Assembly: GCF_033807575.1 (NCBI RefSeq)
Contig: NC_084725.1
Span: 1,089,001 to 1,153,000 of the forward strand
Direction of reading: 5' to 3'
DNA from: Cydia pomonella
Lineage: Eukaryota; Arthropoda; Insecta; Lepidoptera; Tortricidae
DNA: 64,000 nt
The first letter of the stretch is position 1; the number at the start of each line of letters is the position of its first letter. Both the position numbers and the translations under genes were made by a program. Below, piece after piece: positions 1-11,399 of this stretch. The notes under the pieces were generated by a model, which saw nothing but the letters and a program-made list of their open reading frames with translations, did not search any database and was not told where the DNA came from.

Positions 1-279
1 CCGCCATCTTTATTTCCAAAATGGACGTCATTTGTAAAATTAGTACACATACATCATACAAAATGAAAACTAAAAACATTTCCATCCTCTTTTGGGCAGT
101 TGTGTAAGTCTGTGATAACCCTAGGTAGGTACGGAGACCTTGAGCGGTGTCGGCATTTACGCAAACATCAAAGGCGTCGGCCCACTGTTACTTTTTACAC
201 TGTGCTTTTAGTGTGTAAACGAAAACGTCACATGATATATCAAAAGAAAAGTTATTTTATCTTATACCTTTAAACGAGC

Positions 280-835
280 AATTCTTGTATATATATATAT
301 ATAATTATATTTCTGTGATCTCGGAAACGGCTCTAACGATTTCGCTGAAATTTGGTATATAGGGGTTTTTGGGGGTATACAATCTATCTAGATTAGTCTT
401 ATGTTTGGGAAAACGCGTGTTTTCGAGTTTTCATGCGTTTTTCTTTCGATGCAGAATATGGTCACTAATTTCGTGTTGCCGGCCACTGTCCGTCTGGTCC
501 AGCGGGTTAAGACGCGGACTGCTAAACGAGTGTTACGGGTTCGAATCTCGCCCGGTGACTAACTTTTGTTTTTTTTATATGTTCAAGTTTATATATAATT
601 TTTTAATTTTTATTGTTTTACACAAGTTTAATTTAGTAAAAAAAATGACCTATGTAATAAGAGAAATCGACAATAGATGGCGTTACTCTGTGACAAGTGC
701 TGTAAGGTTAAAATCGATTGTAAATAATAATAATTGTCAGTTCACATTTTACTTTTTAAGTTTATGTAGATTATCACCACCATATTACAATAAATAGTTA
801 TAACCGAGCAAAGCTCGGTCGCCCAGGTACTATAT
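280..835 (+). mobile_element. High-copy lepidopteran repeat with tRNA-derived SINE-like insert
   Basis: It opens with tctcggaaacggctctaacg and closes with the hairpin ccgagcaaagctcgg followed by tcgcccaggtac, ends I associate with a common moth repeat. Inside, about 485-560, lie a tRNA-like box A (tggtccagcgggttaag) and box B (gggttcgaatctc). This indicates a tRNA-derived SINE head rather than a functional tRNA, because no clean acceptor stem is found. Confidence 0.55.
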
Positions 836-1264
836 TACTAACTGTACTAGGTTGCCTTTTTAACAAGTTGGTCCAGTCCATGGTTGCCTACATTTTATTT
901 AAAAATCGGTTAATCTAGGCGACCATTAACTGGACCAACTTTTTGAATACGGCAACTTTCAAATAAGCTTTCATTTGGTATATCATACGATGAAATAACA
1001 AACAAAAAAACTATCCGTACGCAATCTTACAAGGCAACCTACTTGAAATGTATCACTGTGAATTTTGTCTTACATTTATTTCTTATCAGAAATAAATAAC
1101 ATGAGGGTGCATATACCTTATAACGTATCTCTATATAACTATCGGTTATCAATATTAGCATTAGCGGTTAACAACAACATTCCCCTTAAAACAAATAACT
1201 ATCGCGAGGAAAATACCAAGTCCAAACATCTGAAAAATATCGGGAAAGAAAAGCTGCAACTGGC

Positions 1265-1425
1265 TTTTAAAATGGTACAAGGAAGGGTGGTCATCTGTAT
1301 GAGAATGTGTTTTTTTTGTCTCTATTTGACCCAATGGTTGACTGGTAGAGAATGCCTTTTGGCATTAAGTCCGCCATTTGTGTTTTTTTTTGTTTGTGCA
1401 ATAAAGTTTAAATAAATAAATAATA
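1265..1425 (+). mobile_element. LINE 3' tail
   Basis: The stretch tggttgactggtagagaatg, then ttggcattaagtccgcc, then gtgcaataaagtttaaataaataaa is a familiar 3' end of moth non-LTR elements: a polyadenylation-like signal followed by a short A-rich repeat. No coding part remains recognisable upstream. Confidence 0.6.
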
Positions 1426-1639
1426 TTCATGTAACGCGATAACGAATTCTACGTGAAAGAAACCGCGGGCAATACCTATTATAGTAACAACAAAATAACA
1501 ATTTTCTATTGCTATTAATTTAAAACACGCTTTAGGAATTTTTTTGATGGACCGTAGACGCAGTCAAGGGCACCCCGCTCCCCACTACCGTTGTTCGCTG
1601 CCTCCTGCCACAGCGCGCGGCGCGCGCAAACTTGTCGCG

Positions 1640-1690
1640 CGTTTGAAACGTAACGTATTTATATAAGCAAGGAATGCATACATATCAGTA
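1640..1690 (+). promoter_or_regulatory. Candidate core promoter (TATA plus Inr)
   Basis: A TATATAAG box (1660-1667) is followed by TCAGT, the arthropod initiator consensus, with A at 1687, about 27-29 bp from the box. A GC-rich block (cagcgcgcggcgcgcgc, about 1612-1628) stands just upstream. No recognisable ORF follows, so it may be a transposon promoter or chance. Confidence 0.3.
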
Positions 1691-2514
1691 ATGAGTGTCG
1701 CCGTGATTTTATATTTCTAAATTTTTGTTTAGTAACTGAGATCATTGTTGATGATCGATTATTATTAACTCTACAAACTTTAATTCAATATTAGCTATAC
1801 TGCTTAACCTGAAATCAATATCTAGACAAGCACATTGTCTACATGTCTAACTTTTTACTAGAATACTAAGTTGATCGATAATATCGTAATTTTGCAATAT
1901 CAGCAACTCTAATTCTATATTTACAAAATAACTCGTGTTTTTACGTTTACCAGAAAGCAGCTGTTCCAGATTTCTAAAAACTGAAAATTGTACATAAATT
2001 AAAGTGTTATTCGATATGCTAAAGTTTTCTGTAACTTTAATTCTATATTTACTTAGTTATTAGCAAAAATTAAAATATTTAAATATAACCGAAAGCTCAA
2101 CCTTAAAATTTCTAACTTTTTACCAAAGTATTATTTAACATACTCCCAATGACATATCAAAAAAGAAAAAACTTTAATATTATCGAAACCCATTTTTGTT
2201 CAACCGCTGGTCTACTACCTTTTACCAAGGCATCCTGCTTACAGTTGCTAGAGTAGAAAGTAATTCTAGTTTAGTAGATATGAGCCATTTTCAAAATTAC
2301 TTCGTTTTGGATGTTGCTCCAACGCACCTTATAAAAATCGGCCAAGAGCATGTCGGGCCATGCTCAGTTTAGGATTTCGTAGTTACCATCCTGTCAGAAC
2401 AGGCTAAACGAGGGCTATTATTAAGTATCATGTACATTAAATACAGGCATTAGGGACTAAGGAAGTACCTTCGCAGCGCTTTGTACAAGTACGTCTTTTT
2501 ACTAAGAAGAGAAG

Positions 2515-3350
2515 ATTTTTAACCGACTTCAAAGTTTCAACAGGAGCAGGTTATCAATTTAGGGTTTGTCACTTCATAACTCCGTCATTTCTGAACCGAT
2601 TTTGAAAATTATTTTTTTGTTTGAATGTACAGATTACAGATTGGTCCCGTTTTTGTCAAAACTCAGTTCTGATGATGGGATCCATGAGGAATCGAGGGAA
2701 CTCTTCAAATGTGAAGAGCATACATATAGTGATTTTTGTATTTTCATCAACGAATCAAGCATTTACATTTAAAAAGTGGCATTTGATGAAGTGGAACTGA
2801 TGATGATGATCAGAATGAAACTCTTCAACGACGCATAGTTCGCGTTTGTCGATTTGTTCTCTTCGCTGTGTCTGTGAAGCAAATTAGATCTTTGTCAAGT
2901 TTGAGTTGTGACGATGGGGTCCATGAGGCATCGAGGGCACTCCTCAAATGTTAAAGGCAAAATTTTCATCATGAAATCAAGTATGTATTTACATTTAAAG
3001 AAGTGACATTTGATGAAGCGGAACTGCTGATGATGAACAGAGTGGAACTCTTCAACGCCGCATAGTTCACGTTTGGCAATATGTTTTCTTCGCATGTTTG
3101 TGAAGCAGTTAGGTTTTCATGGTACATTTTTGTCAAGCTTGAGTTTTGGTGATGGATTCCATGAGGAATGAGGGTACTTCTCAACTCTTTTAAGCAAACT
3201 TATAGCATACCCATTTTTAATATTATTTCATGCATGGTGTGAAATAATTTATTTTAAATATAGTCGAATACCTTATTGTGGGTATTTAACCAGTGTTTTT
3301 AATTTCATTGTATGAAATCCAAAATCAACAATAATCTTTCTTTGAGTAGC
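2515..3350 (+). mobile_element. High-copy moth repeat (accgacttcaaa family)
   Basis: Begins ttaaccgacttcaaagttt and contains serial variants of ctcaaatgt…gaagtg.catttgatgaag and gatgatgggatccatgagg. The same family recurs in reverse orientation at about 61,560-61,640 and 62,505-62,930. Its superfamily is unknown to me. It is non-coding here. Confidence 0.6.
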
Positions 3351-3405
3351 CTCCCTCTCTCATTGGAGTCGGTATTTTTTCTTACAAATTATTTTGCAAT
3401 AACTC

Positions 3406-3952
3406 AATAAATAATTTTTAATTAAAAAAAAAACCGCCTTCAAAAAATATCCAATAAAGAAAATAGTAACTATATACACAGTAAGATAAAACACTAAAAA
3501 GTTAGAAATAATAAAGTTTTTTCTGTATTATAAATCCAAAGTTCGTTAAAGAACCCCTTTACAAAATATATTATTTACTTACAAATCAATAATAATAAAC
3601 AATATTTGGAGTCGGTGCCAGCAACGATATAATGGGATTAAGATTTTGTAAACATATCTACATTATCTACTAATTTCTAAGTTATTGAATTGAAAACGAC
3701 ATTTAAGTTGTATCACTAGTTATTTTTATATCGTTGCTGGCACCGACTCCAAATATTGTTTATTATTATTGATTTGTAAGTAAATAATATATTTTGTAAA
3801 GGGGTTCTTTAACGAACTTTGGATTTATAATACAGAAAAAACTTTATTATTTCTAACTTTTTAGTGTTTTATCTTACTGTGTATATAGTTACTATTTTCT
3901 TTATTGGATATTTTTTGAAGGCGGTTTTTTTTTTAATTAAAAATTATTTATT
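3406..3952. repeat. 227-bp near-perfect inverted repeat with 93-bp loop
   Basis: Arms 3406-3632 and 3726-3952 are reverse complements with no mismatch that I could find. They begin aataaataatttttaatt and end ggcaccgactcc/ggagtcggtgcc plus cgatataa around a 93-bp spacer. The form is that of a fold-back transposon or a recent inverted duplication. The outer flanks show no obvious target duplication. Confidence 0.93.
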
Positions 3953-3978
3953 TTTTGCTTTTTAGTGATGTAAATACA

Positions 3979-4032
3979 CACACCACATCATGATGGCTAT
4001 ATATATATATATAGCCATCATGATGTGGTGTG
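3979..4032. repeat. 54-bp palindrome with TA core
   Basis: cacaccacatcatgatggc followed by (ta)n and its exact reverse complement. It lies 26 bp after the large inverted repeat and directly abuts the Helitron-like coding remnant. Hairpin formation would be strong. Confidence 0.93.
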
Positions 4033-4246
4033 CACCATTTGCAATAAAATGATATATCCTCAGCAGCGTACGAGACTAGTAACTACAAATCTAGACAATT
4101 TACTTCCTGCTGTTTTAATCGCTTTAGGTAATATCGTGACATGTACTCGTTGTTCAAATCATATTAAAAAACGAAAAATTCCTGCTCAGGCAAACTGGAA
4201 CAAAATGACCGTTTCAGATATTCCTGACTTATATTGTTTAACTTAG
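4025..4246 (+). pseudogene. Helitron N-terminal protein fragment (DUF6570-like)
   Basis: An open frame of 73 codons contains CTICNKM, CTRCSNHIKKRKIPAQANW and NKM..SDIP.LYCL. This is the cysteine-pair plus P-A-x-x-N/W...IP..L pattern of the zinc-binding segment that precedes the Rep/helicase part in Helitron proteins. No Rep domain follows. Together with the helicase end at 5668-5873 it suggests a gutted Helitron. Confidence 0.5.
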
Positions 4247-4249
4247 TTT

Positions 4250-5340
4250 TAATTTTAGACACTTGGAGACCTTATACATCTCTAAATTTTTACTTTTATT
4301 TTGTGTTTAATTTGATTGTGTATACCTATATTTTTAATAATTCTGACACTTAGAGACCTTTACATCTCATAGTACATTTAAGTTAATTTAAGCTAGTAAT
4401 TTTGTGTAGCTATTGCGTCTTTTATCTGACATACAAGCACAAAATGTTGTGTCTCACAGCTACATGTTATTACTATTTCTTCCTATTTCTTTTTGATAGC
4501 GAGTCGGGTGTGTTGGGAACGCAAGATACCTAACACTCCTCCTCGCTTCGCTCGTCGTCGTACCTAACGGTGACTCTGGGACTGTATTTATTTTTTGATA
4601 GCGAGTCGGGTGTGTTGGGAACGCAAGATACCTAACACTCCTCCTTGCTTCGCTCGTTGTCGTACCTAACGGTGACTCTGGGACTGTATTTATTTTTTGA
4701 TAGCGAGTCGGGTGTGTTGAGGGCGCAAGATACCTAACACTCCTCCTCGCTTCGCTCGTCGTCGCACCTAACGGTGACTCTGGGGCTGCATTTCTTTTTT
4801 GATAGCGAGTCGGGTGTGTTGGGGACGCAATATACCTAACACTCCTCCTCGCTACGCTCGTCATCGTACCTAACGGTGACTCTGGGACTGTATTTCCTTT
4901 TTGATAGCGAGTCGGTTGTGTTGGGGACGCAAGATACCTAACAATCCTATTATGCCTACTTAGCAGAAAATAATTATGCAATGTAATAGTACGCTATAGG
5001 ATTATTATGGTATCTAAAATGATTATTTATTTATTTTGACACTTGTAGAGACTTTACACCTCCAAATTTTATTAGTATTAGTACTCTGACATTGGGGACC
5101 TTTTACATCTCCAGATTTAATGTGTTTTTAACCATAGAGACTATACATCTCTATTGTATTAATTATTTATTTTAAGATTATTATAATGTAATGTTTACCC
5201 AGGTATTGGCTGTTGTATTTATAAATGTTGTTATGTATTTTTCATGTCACTATATGATGTTACTATAAATGTTGTATTGACTTGTAAAAGAGCCCTTGAG
5301 GCCTACTTGCAGAATAAATTTTTGAATTTTGAATTTTGAT
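4250..5340 (+). mobile_element. CR1-like LINE 3' region with internal minisatellite
   Basis: Repeated motifs such as gacacttggagacctt.tacatctc (4258, 4345, 5038, 5090, 5140) lead to gtaaaagagcccttgaggcc and tgaattttgaattttga near 5335, a typical LINE tail ending in a short tandem repeat. A second, related tail (gtgcccttgtggcctaattg…gaagttgaagaag) ends near 5635. The same family appears reversed at 61,650-61,960. Confidence 0.6.
4490..4945 (-). repeat. 102-bp minisatellite, about 4.5 copies, open reading frame on minus strand
   Basis: Units start at gatagcgagtcgg at 4495, 4597, 4699, 4801 and 4903, exactly 102 bp (34 codons) apart. The minus strand stays open through all copies: …RRSVRYLASPTHPTRYQK, then NTVPESPLGTTTSEA. 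The repeat is flanked on both sides by ggagacctt..acatctc-type sequence of a LINE 3' region, so the open frame is more likely an accident of unit length than a protein. Confidence 0.9.
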
Positions 5341-5667
5341 GCTAAACCAAAGTCGACCAAAGTAATGTTCTACGGAACAATGTTCTGCAAAATTTGTCGT
5401 ATGCGTGGTATTAATAATTCCAACTATACCTTTATGCAAAATTAACATTCGACCGAAAGTGTCTCTGCGAAACATGTTATGCCAAGTGTGTTTCTGACCA
5501 ATATTGTTCTGCCACATGAGGGTAACCCTTATTGTTAATGTGCTTGTTTTTGTTTGTATGTAAATTCCATGTTGACGTGTAAAAGTGCCCTTGTGGCCTA
5601 ATTGCTGAATAAATGTTGAAGTTGAAGAAGTTGAATGTTACCTATTATTTTATGCTGGGCTGTAACA

Positions 5668-5873
5668 GTACATAAACTGCAGGGTATAACCCTCGATAAA
5701 GCTGTTATAGATTTAGGAAAAAAGAATTTTGCTAAGGGACAAGTATATGTAGCAGAGTAAAAACTGGAAGGAATAGCTCTATCTGATTTAGAACCCACTA
5801 AACTGTTAACTAAACCCCACGATGAACGGGCATTAGCAGAAATGCAACGGTTGAGAAATCTCATTACTGACTA
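5668..5873 (+). pseudogene. Helitron PIF1-like helicase C-terminus, broken
   Basis: Reading frame VHKLQGITLDKAVIDLGKKN, then FAKGQVYVAE, a stop, then KLEGIALSDLEPTKLLTKPH and EMQRL. HKxQGxTLDKAVIDLG and GQVYVA are the last helicase motifs of Helitron PIF1-type helicases. The usual LSRV after YVA is deleted and replaced by a stop. Same strand as the 4025-4246 fragment. Confidence 0.7.
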
Positions 5874-6169
5874 AAGGTAGACAGGTACCTATTCATTAGG
5901 CCAAGAAAGCGGTTTGCTAGTATTGACAAGGTTTCCCGTGTATTCATCATCATTAAAGTAAACGTATTGTTGCAACAACGGAAGCTATCTACCCCCTATC
6001 TCTTTACCGTTAAGGAATTGTATCTTCCATCATCAGCTCTGCAACGAGATGATGACTACCAGGCGCAAATACCTAAATAGCTTTACGAAGTATATGAAAA
6101 ACGTTAAAATTGCCTATAAAATTTTAAGAATACCACTAGTTTCTCAAGGATACCATCATCAGATCCTGA

Positions 6170-6345
6170 CCTGATGACTATGGGACCACCTGGGAAGTAT
6201 ACCCTATCAAACAAAAAAAGAATTTTGCAAATCGGTCCAGGCGTCTTTGAGTAATCGGTGAACATACATAAAAAAAAATAAAAAAAAAATATTCCGACGA
6301 ATTGAGAACCTCCTCCTTTTTTGAAGTCGGTTAAAAACGGCTGGA
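6170..6345 (+). mobile_element. End of high-copy moth repeat
   Basis: Contains caaatcggtccaggcgtctt, an A-rich run, and gaacctcctccttttttgaagtcggttaa. This terminal pattern recurs at 63,300-63,355 and belongs to the accgacttcaaa family. Non-coding. Confidence 0.5.
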
Positions 6346-6349
6346 CCGA

Positions 6350-7860
6350 TCATATTCGTTGTAGTTTTTATTGAAAGTATTTATTAAGCTTTTATATCAC
6401 GATTTTTTTTTCATATTTTTTGGACCCATGGTTTAAAAAGTAGAGAGGGGTGGGGGGGGGGGTTCACATTTTTTTTCTTTCGGAGCGATTATTTCCGAAA
6501 ATATTTACTTTATCAAAAATGGTTTTTAGAAGCCCAAAAAATGAAACTAAGGGTTTCTAGGTGACTACGTAACCCTAAAAAGAAGAAACTTACCCCGAAT
6601 TAATAAATTCTTCTTTAATAAGGTCTTTGATTGTAACGGGCACCATTTTAGTCAACTGTTTCAGTCTATTCTTGTCCAATTCGTCCCTACAAAAGAACGT
6701 CCACATAAAATTATAATGGAGTTTTGCGGACTACTTTATTACGTTTCAGCGCGGAGTTCGCTAACAAATTGAAATGACTTTATACAGTTCATTTCGTTAA
6801 AAGCTTTTGTTCCAAATGCTATCGGCAGTTTTATGAAATGGCAAAAGATTTCATTTCATTTCAGGTAGCTACGAATCAAGGTAGAGATTTGAGTTTATTT
6901 TCAACTTGTCATTATCTAAAAATATAGTCGAACTAGGTAGGTACCTAGTTCTGCAGGTGTAATATGGATAACTTTATCCACGTGATAAAATAACTGTCAC
7001 TTTTTAACACAGCGTGATAGAAAGTGACGGACACAGTTTTATCACACTGTTCACGTAGACAAGAACGACCATCATATCCGTATACCTGGTTGTTATTCAT
7101 TGACCCTGGTTAGCCTGCTAACTGCATCGACTGAATGTATCACCAGCATAATGTCACCGTTCAAATTCCTAATAATCAAATCATCTAAAATGGCTCTAAC
7201 ACTCTTTGCCACTGAAAAATCGGTACAGAATAAGCTTAGACGGACTTTAAGTACCACTTGACGTTACATTAATTGTATTTAAATATAGGTAATTGCACTT
7301 GAAATAAAACCTTTTTCATTATAATTTTTCCCCATTAATTCCACCACTTTATAGCCTTCCAGAACATAATAATGTTTATTTTTCAACATCGTTGAAACGG
7401 CATTTAAATGAGAGAAGAAACAAACCGGTCCGTTGTAAAATTTGCATGCTTATCTAAGGCCCGTATAGAAAACACGGAAAGCGAATCAGAATATAGACCG
7501 TGTCATTCACGAAGACGCGTGTCTTCACTCGAAATGTCATGTTATTAAAGGTTAGATTTGACAAATCTGCGCGTCATCGTGGATGACACGAACTATACAT
7601 TCTAAACTCTACTGTTAACTGAAAATTAATAATAAAAACCTTATTCCAAAAGACATAAGGTCCATCGACGGTTAGTTAAAACAGGATTCGTGGAAAATTC
7701 GAGTTTGGAACTTGATTATAATTTGTAATCGCTGGAATTGATTTTGAATCACAGTTTCAATGCTTATAGCCGAAACTTTTCCAGCTTACGTGTTTAAGTT
7801 TGGTGTGAGTAATATTACTTATGAATTTAAAACAAATAAGGTAATAAGCGTACCTAAGAC
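6350..7860. other. No gene seen; two small MITE-like inverted repeats
   Basis: Around 6965-7075, aactttatccacgtgata…gtgacag and reverse-complementary sequence make a MITE-like hairpin. Around 7497-7603, ccgtgtcattcacgaagacgcg pairs with cgcgtcatcgtggatgacacg. The rest, including a G run near 6455, shows nothing recognisable. Confidence 0.55.
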
Positions 7861-7864
7861 TTAT

Positions 7865-8205
7865 GTTTTTATTACAAGCCTTTTATTTAACTTGCCCTGT
7901 TAGTATGTATGGGACAAATCTTGCAAGTTAAATTTGACCCACTTCCCGGTTTCCGACGAAGCTGAAAATTTGCATACATATATAAGTCGGATGACAATGC
8001 AATATTATGGTACCATCAAGCTGATCTGCTGATGGAGACAGGAGGTAGCCATAGGAACTCTGTGATAAAACAACGCAACCTAATTGTGTTTGGGGTTTTT
8101 AGAATTGTCTCGATGTGTATTAGTTGCCTGTGCAAGGAAAAGTACAGTCAGCGATAAAAGCTTGTACCAAAAATGATTTTTTTGCCAAAAACGTATTATT
8201 AGGTA
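7865..8205 (+). mobile_element. High-copy moth repeat (acttgccc...acagtcagcg family)
   Basis: Segments ttgacccacttccc, ctgatggagacaggaggt, caacgcaac.taattgtgtttggggtt and aaagtacagtcagcg recur at 48,245-48,490 with 49,158-49,240, at 49,495-49,590 and at 50,315-50,515. No coding content seen. Confidence 0.65.
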
Positions 8206-8214
8206 TTTTCCTTC

Positions 8215-8425
8215 TATACTTTTTAGGGTTCCGTAGTCAACTAGGAACCCTTACAGTTTCTCCATGTTCCGTCTGTCCGTCCAGGGCTTTGCTCCGTGCC
8301 TTTCAAAACGAAGCCCCCCATTTAGCCTATTCTGACAGAGTCGTAACCCTACACTTAGCATGGCCCGACATGCTGTTAGCCGATTTTTCTATTTTAAGAC
8401 TTGAAATAACTCCGCAGTAGTAAGA
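8215..8425 (+). mobile_element. ggttccgta-family repeat fragment
   Basis: Contains agggttccgtagtc, gaacccttacagtttc, ccatgt.ccgtctgtccgtcc and acatgctgttagccg, part of the dispersed family best preserved at 35,145-36,700. Confidence 0.5.
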
Positions 8426-9329
8426 ATGGGGTTCTGTAAATCAGTCACTTTTTCCGGTAACATTTAGAATTTAGTAAATATGTAGTAGAGTAGGTACTTA
8501 TCGTACTTGTTGAGATTATTTCATTAAGGTGGTTCGATTTTCATACAAAAAACAATCGCTATTTATTAATTAATTACACAATATTATTACATAAATAGTT
8601 GCGCATCTATCTACTTTCGAATATTCATTTGCGCTAAATTAATAGAAAAACTTTGTTTCATACAGAAATCATGCAATAATCAACGTTATATTTTTATAAA
8701 TTTTACTCATGTGTGTGTGACAAATGTCGTGTACAAATACATTGCGGCGTTGCCACTCCATGCATCGGCGCGACGTTGCGATGTTTGACGCGTTTTTAGC
8801 TGACTCTGTCGACACTGACACTCAGTGTGACCAGGCGTACGATAATTGTCGTACATGTACGATAATTTGGGCCCCGGTATGACGTAATGTTCCAAAGAGC
8901 ATTATCGTACACTAAAGTACTATAATTTCAGCCCTTGGATGATGCCACCTTAAAAGTCTAGTAATTTGAAGCAAAATATGACACTTTCTCTCAGACATAG
9001 GCTAAAATTAGTATCTTTTGGGTGTTCGGCTCCTTGGTGTAAGTTTAAAGTTTAAAATGTCACAATTTCCTGTATACCGTTTGAGTCTATCCCAAATATA
9101 CACAAACATAAACAGATTTTTTGCGCAATTTAGACGAAAATTGTCTTTTTTTTATTATTAATTGGAAGTTTAAGCTTATTTTGCATTTTTAGGGGCTGCC
9201 TTTTTGATTGGCGTACGATATTTTTTTCAACGGTACAATAATATTGACACTCAAGTATGATAATTCTCTTCCGCTCACCTGGCAACACTGCTGAAACTTG
9301 ACAGGACCTGGGGGCCTACCGCGAAAACC

Positions 9330-9445
9330 TAAATTCGCAAATTGCGGGGATCTTTCTCTTTTACTCTCACTAAGACGTAATTAGAGTGACAGAGAAAAAT
9401 GCCCGAAATTGACGAATTTCGATTTTCCCGGTAGCCGCCCTGGTG
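9330..9445 (+). mobile_element. Dispersed repeat, copy A
   Basis: Shares ttgcggggatctttctcttt, tactctca.taagacgtaatt and cgatttt with 24,765-24,870. Function and class unknown. Confidence 0.6.
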
Positions 9446-9821
9446 CTTGAGGTACTTGATAGAAAACAACGCTGCCGTATGTTCTGAATTGTGATTTTAT
9501 GTTTTTGGATTGAAAATGATACCAACGTCTAAATCAAGTTACAAAAATCATCGATATTCTGGTCCGCGAAAACCAGGAAAAGTGTAACTGTAATTGGAGT
9601 CTACAAAAATGACCAATTCATAGAAAATATGACCTAGAAACTAGTTCACTTTTATAAAACTCAATTTTGCCCGAGATTGTACTTGGGCGAATACCTAAGG
9701 GAGCTAAGTGTATTGATCTTGAATAATTAGTTGGCTAATACATATATGACTCCAACATGATATGGCCATTTACATCATAACTATTATACCTAGTTGGTTA
9801 CTAAGTTCTGTTACTCGATTT

Positions 9822-10058
9822 CTTTCTTTCTTCCTAGAGCGTTGTCCCAGCATATTGCCACGGCTCAATGGAGCTTGGGGTCCGCTTTGACAACTAATCC
9901 CAAGATTTGGCGTAGGCACTAGTTTTTACGAAAGCCACTGCCATCTGACCTTCCAACCCAGAGGGTAAAACTAAGCCTTGTTGGGATTAGTCCAGTTTCC
10001 TCACGATGTTTTCCTTCACCGAAAAGCGACTGGTAAATATCAAATGATATCTGTTCTG
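9822..10058 (-). mobile_element. SINE (minus) with 19-bp target-site duplication
   Basis: Reverse-oriented copy of the SINE described at 47,104-47,430, lacking the tRNA head. It is flanked by the perfect 19-bp direct repeat aagttctgttactcgattt (9803-9821 and 10059-10077), the signature of LINE-mediated insertion. Confidence 0.88.
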
Positions 10059-10472
10059 AAGTTCTGTTACTCGATTTGCAACCTCTTTATTTCCGTTAAA
10101 ACAAATGCTACCGAAAAAATAAAAAATGACATAATGTGGTGGATTTGTGAGCTATAATTATATACCACAAATAACGCTTATCTCGTCGTATCTATAATGA
10201 ATTGGGGCCTAAAAGAGAATCGTATTCCAAATTTTTGAAACGCTTGTATTACTGGTAAATATCAAATGATATCTGTTCTGAAGTTCTGTTACTCGATTTG
10301 CAACCTCTTTATTTCCGTTAAAACAAATGCTACCGAAAAAATAAAAAATGACATAATGTGGTGGATTTGTGAGCTATAATTATATACCACAAATAACGCT
10401 TATCTCGTCGTATCTATAATGAATTGGGGCCTAAAAGAGAATCGTATTCCAAATTTTTGAAACGCTTGTATT
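10029..10472 (+). repeat. Exact 222-bp tandem duplication
   Basis: 10029-10250 and 10251-10472 appear identical over the full length. The unit starts inside the SINE (actggtaaatatcaaatg) and ends cgcttgtatt. Identity implies either a very recent duplication or an assembly error. Confidence 0.95.
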
Positions 10473-10879
10473 AATTAACTAAAAGTTGCCTTAAAATTCA
10501 GCTTTTATACTAAAAACGGCTTTAAATATGTTAAATTAACAAAATATATTTTGACAGATGCTTTCGCGCCCAAAACGCTCTTTGAAAATTGTGTGACGTC
10601 ACAGTTTATGGTTTGACACATAACTACATACACACGTAGAAGATACGAACTGTCAACTGATATTTGTCATTTGTTGTTAATCGCCTAACTGTCAACAGTG
10701 TCAATCCGAGAGTTGTGACGTCATCAGAATCTTCAATGACGTTTCGAGTTTGGTCACGTGACGTGTGCCAAAAGATATTTTAAATTCAATATTTACAAAA
10801 ATATGGTCATTACAGGTCCCCTAAAAGTAGTTTAACATGTTCTTATAATCCAAAAGAATTTTTTGGGATACAATAATTA

Positions 10880-11394
10880 TGCTCTAAGATTTGTAGATGG
10901 AAACAACCCTATTGCGTTGCACAAATGTGGGCACCCGCCAAACATGATTTTGGGTGTGTCATACTCAGGGCTAACACAGATTCATTTCTGTGAAAAAGGT
11001 GTGAAAACCGGAAACTGGAAACCGTTCTCGAACCAATAGTGAAGCCCTTAAGCCACACCCTATTTCAAAACCAGCCATGGATCTTTGAACAGGACTCAGC
11101 TCCTGCACATAAGGCAAAAACAACTCAAGCCTGGTTTCGAAGGAACAAAATTGACTTTATTGCTCACGAAGACTGGCCGTCCTCCAGCCCGGACCTTAAC
11201 CCCCTGGATTATGCCATATAGCAGGTTATTGAGGAGAAAGCCTGTGCTAAACCCCACACAAATCTTAACTCCCTCAAGCGGGCCATAGTTAAGACAGTGA
11301 CGGAATTAGACATGACAATCGTGAGTGCCGCTATTGATGACTGGCCTCGTCATTTGAGGGCCTGTGTCAAAGCCAGAGGAGGCGATTTTGAATG
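10880..11394 (+). pseudogene. Mariner transposase C-terminal half, broken
   Basis: Reading pieces VSYSGLTQIHFCEKGVKT, then IVKPLSHTLFQNQPW, DSAPAHKAKTTQAW, WPSSSPDLNPLDYAI, a TAG at about 11219, and VIEEKAC…ELDMTI. FCEKGVKT, QDSAPAHKAKTTQ and SSPDLNPLDY are mariner-type D,D34D transposase motifs. The stop replaces a tryptophan codon, and the N-terminal half is missing or unrecognisable. Inactive. Confidence 0.88.
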
Positions 11395-11399
11395 ATATT

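Larger units (their letters stand above)
840..2510. other. No gene seen apart from LINE tail and candidate promoter
   Basis: AT-rich sequence without an ORF that I can relate to any family. Contents are listed separately (LINE tail 1265-1425, possible core promoter 1640-1690). Confidence 0.5.

Noticed and set aside
485..560. Possible functional tRNA gene
   Set aside because: A and B boxes are present but I cannot pair a proper acceptor stem, and the segment sits inside a high-copy repeat; it is a SINE head. The same applies at 31,925, 47,110, 54,780 and 59,130.
5598..5864. 88-codon minus-strand ORF
   Set aside because: The plus strand carries clear Helitron helicase motifs here; the minus ORF is a shadow.
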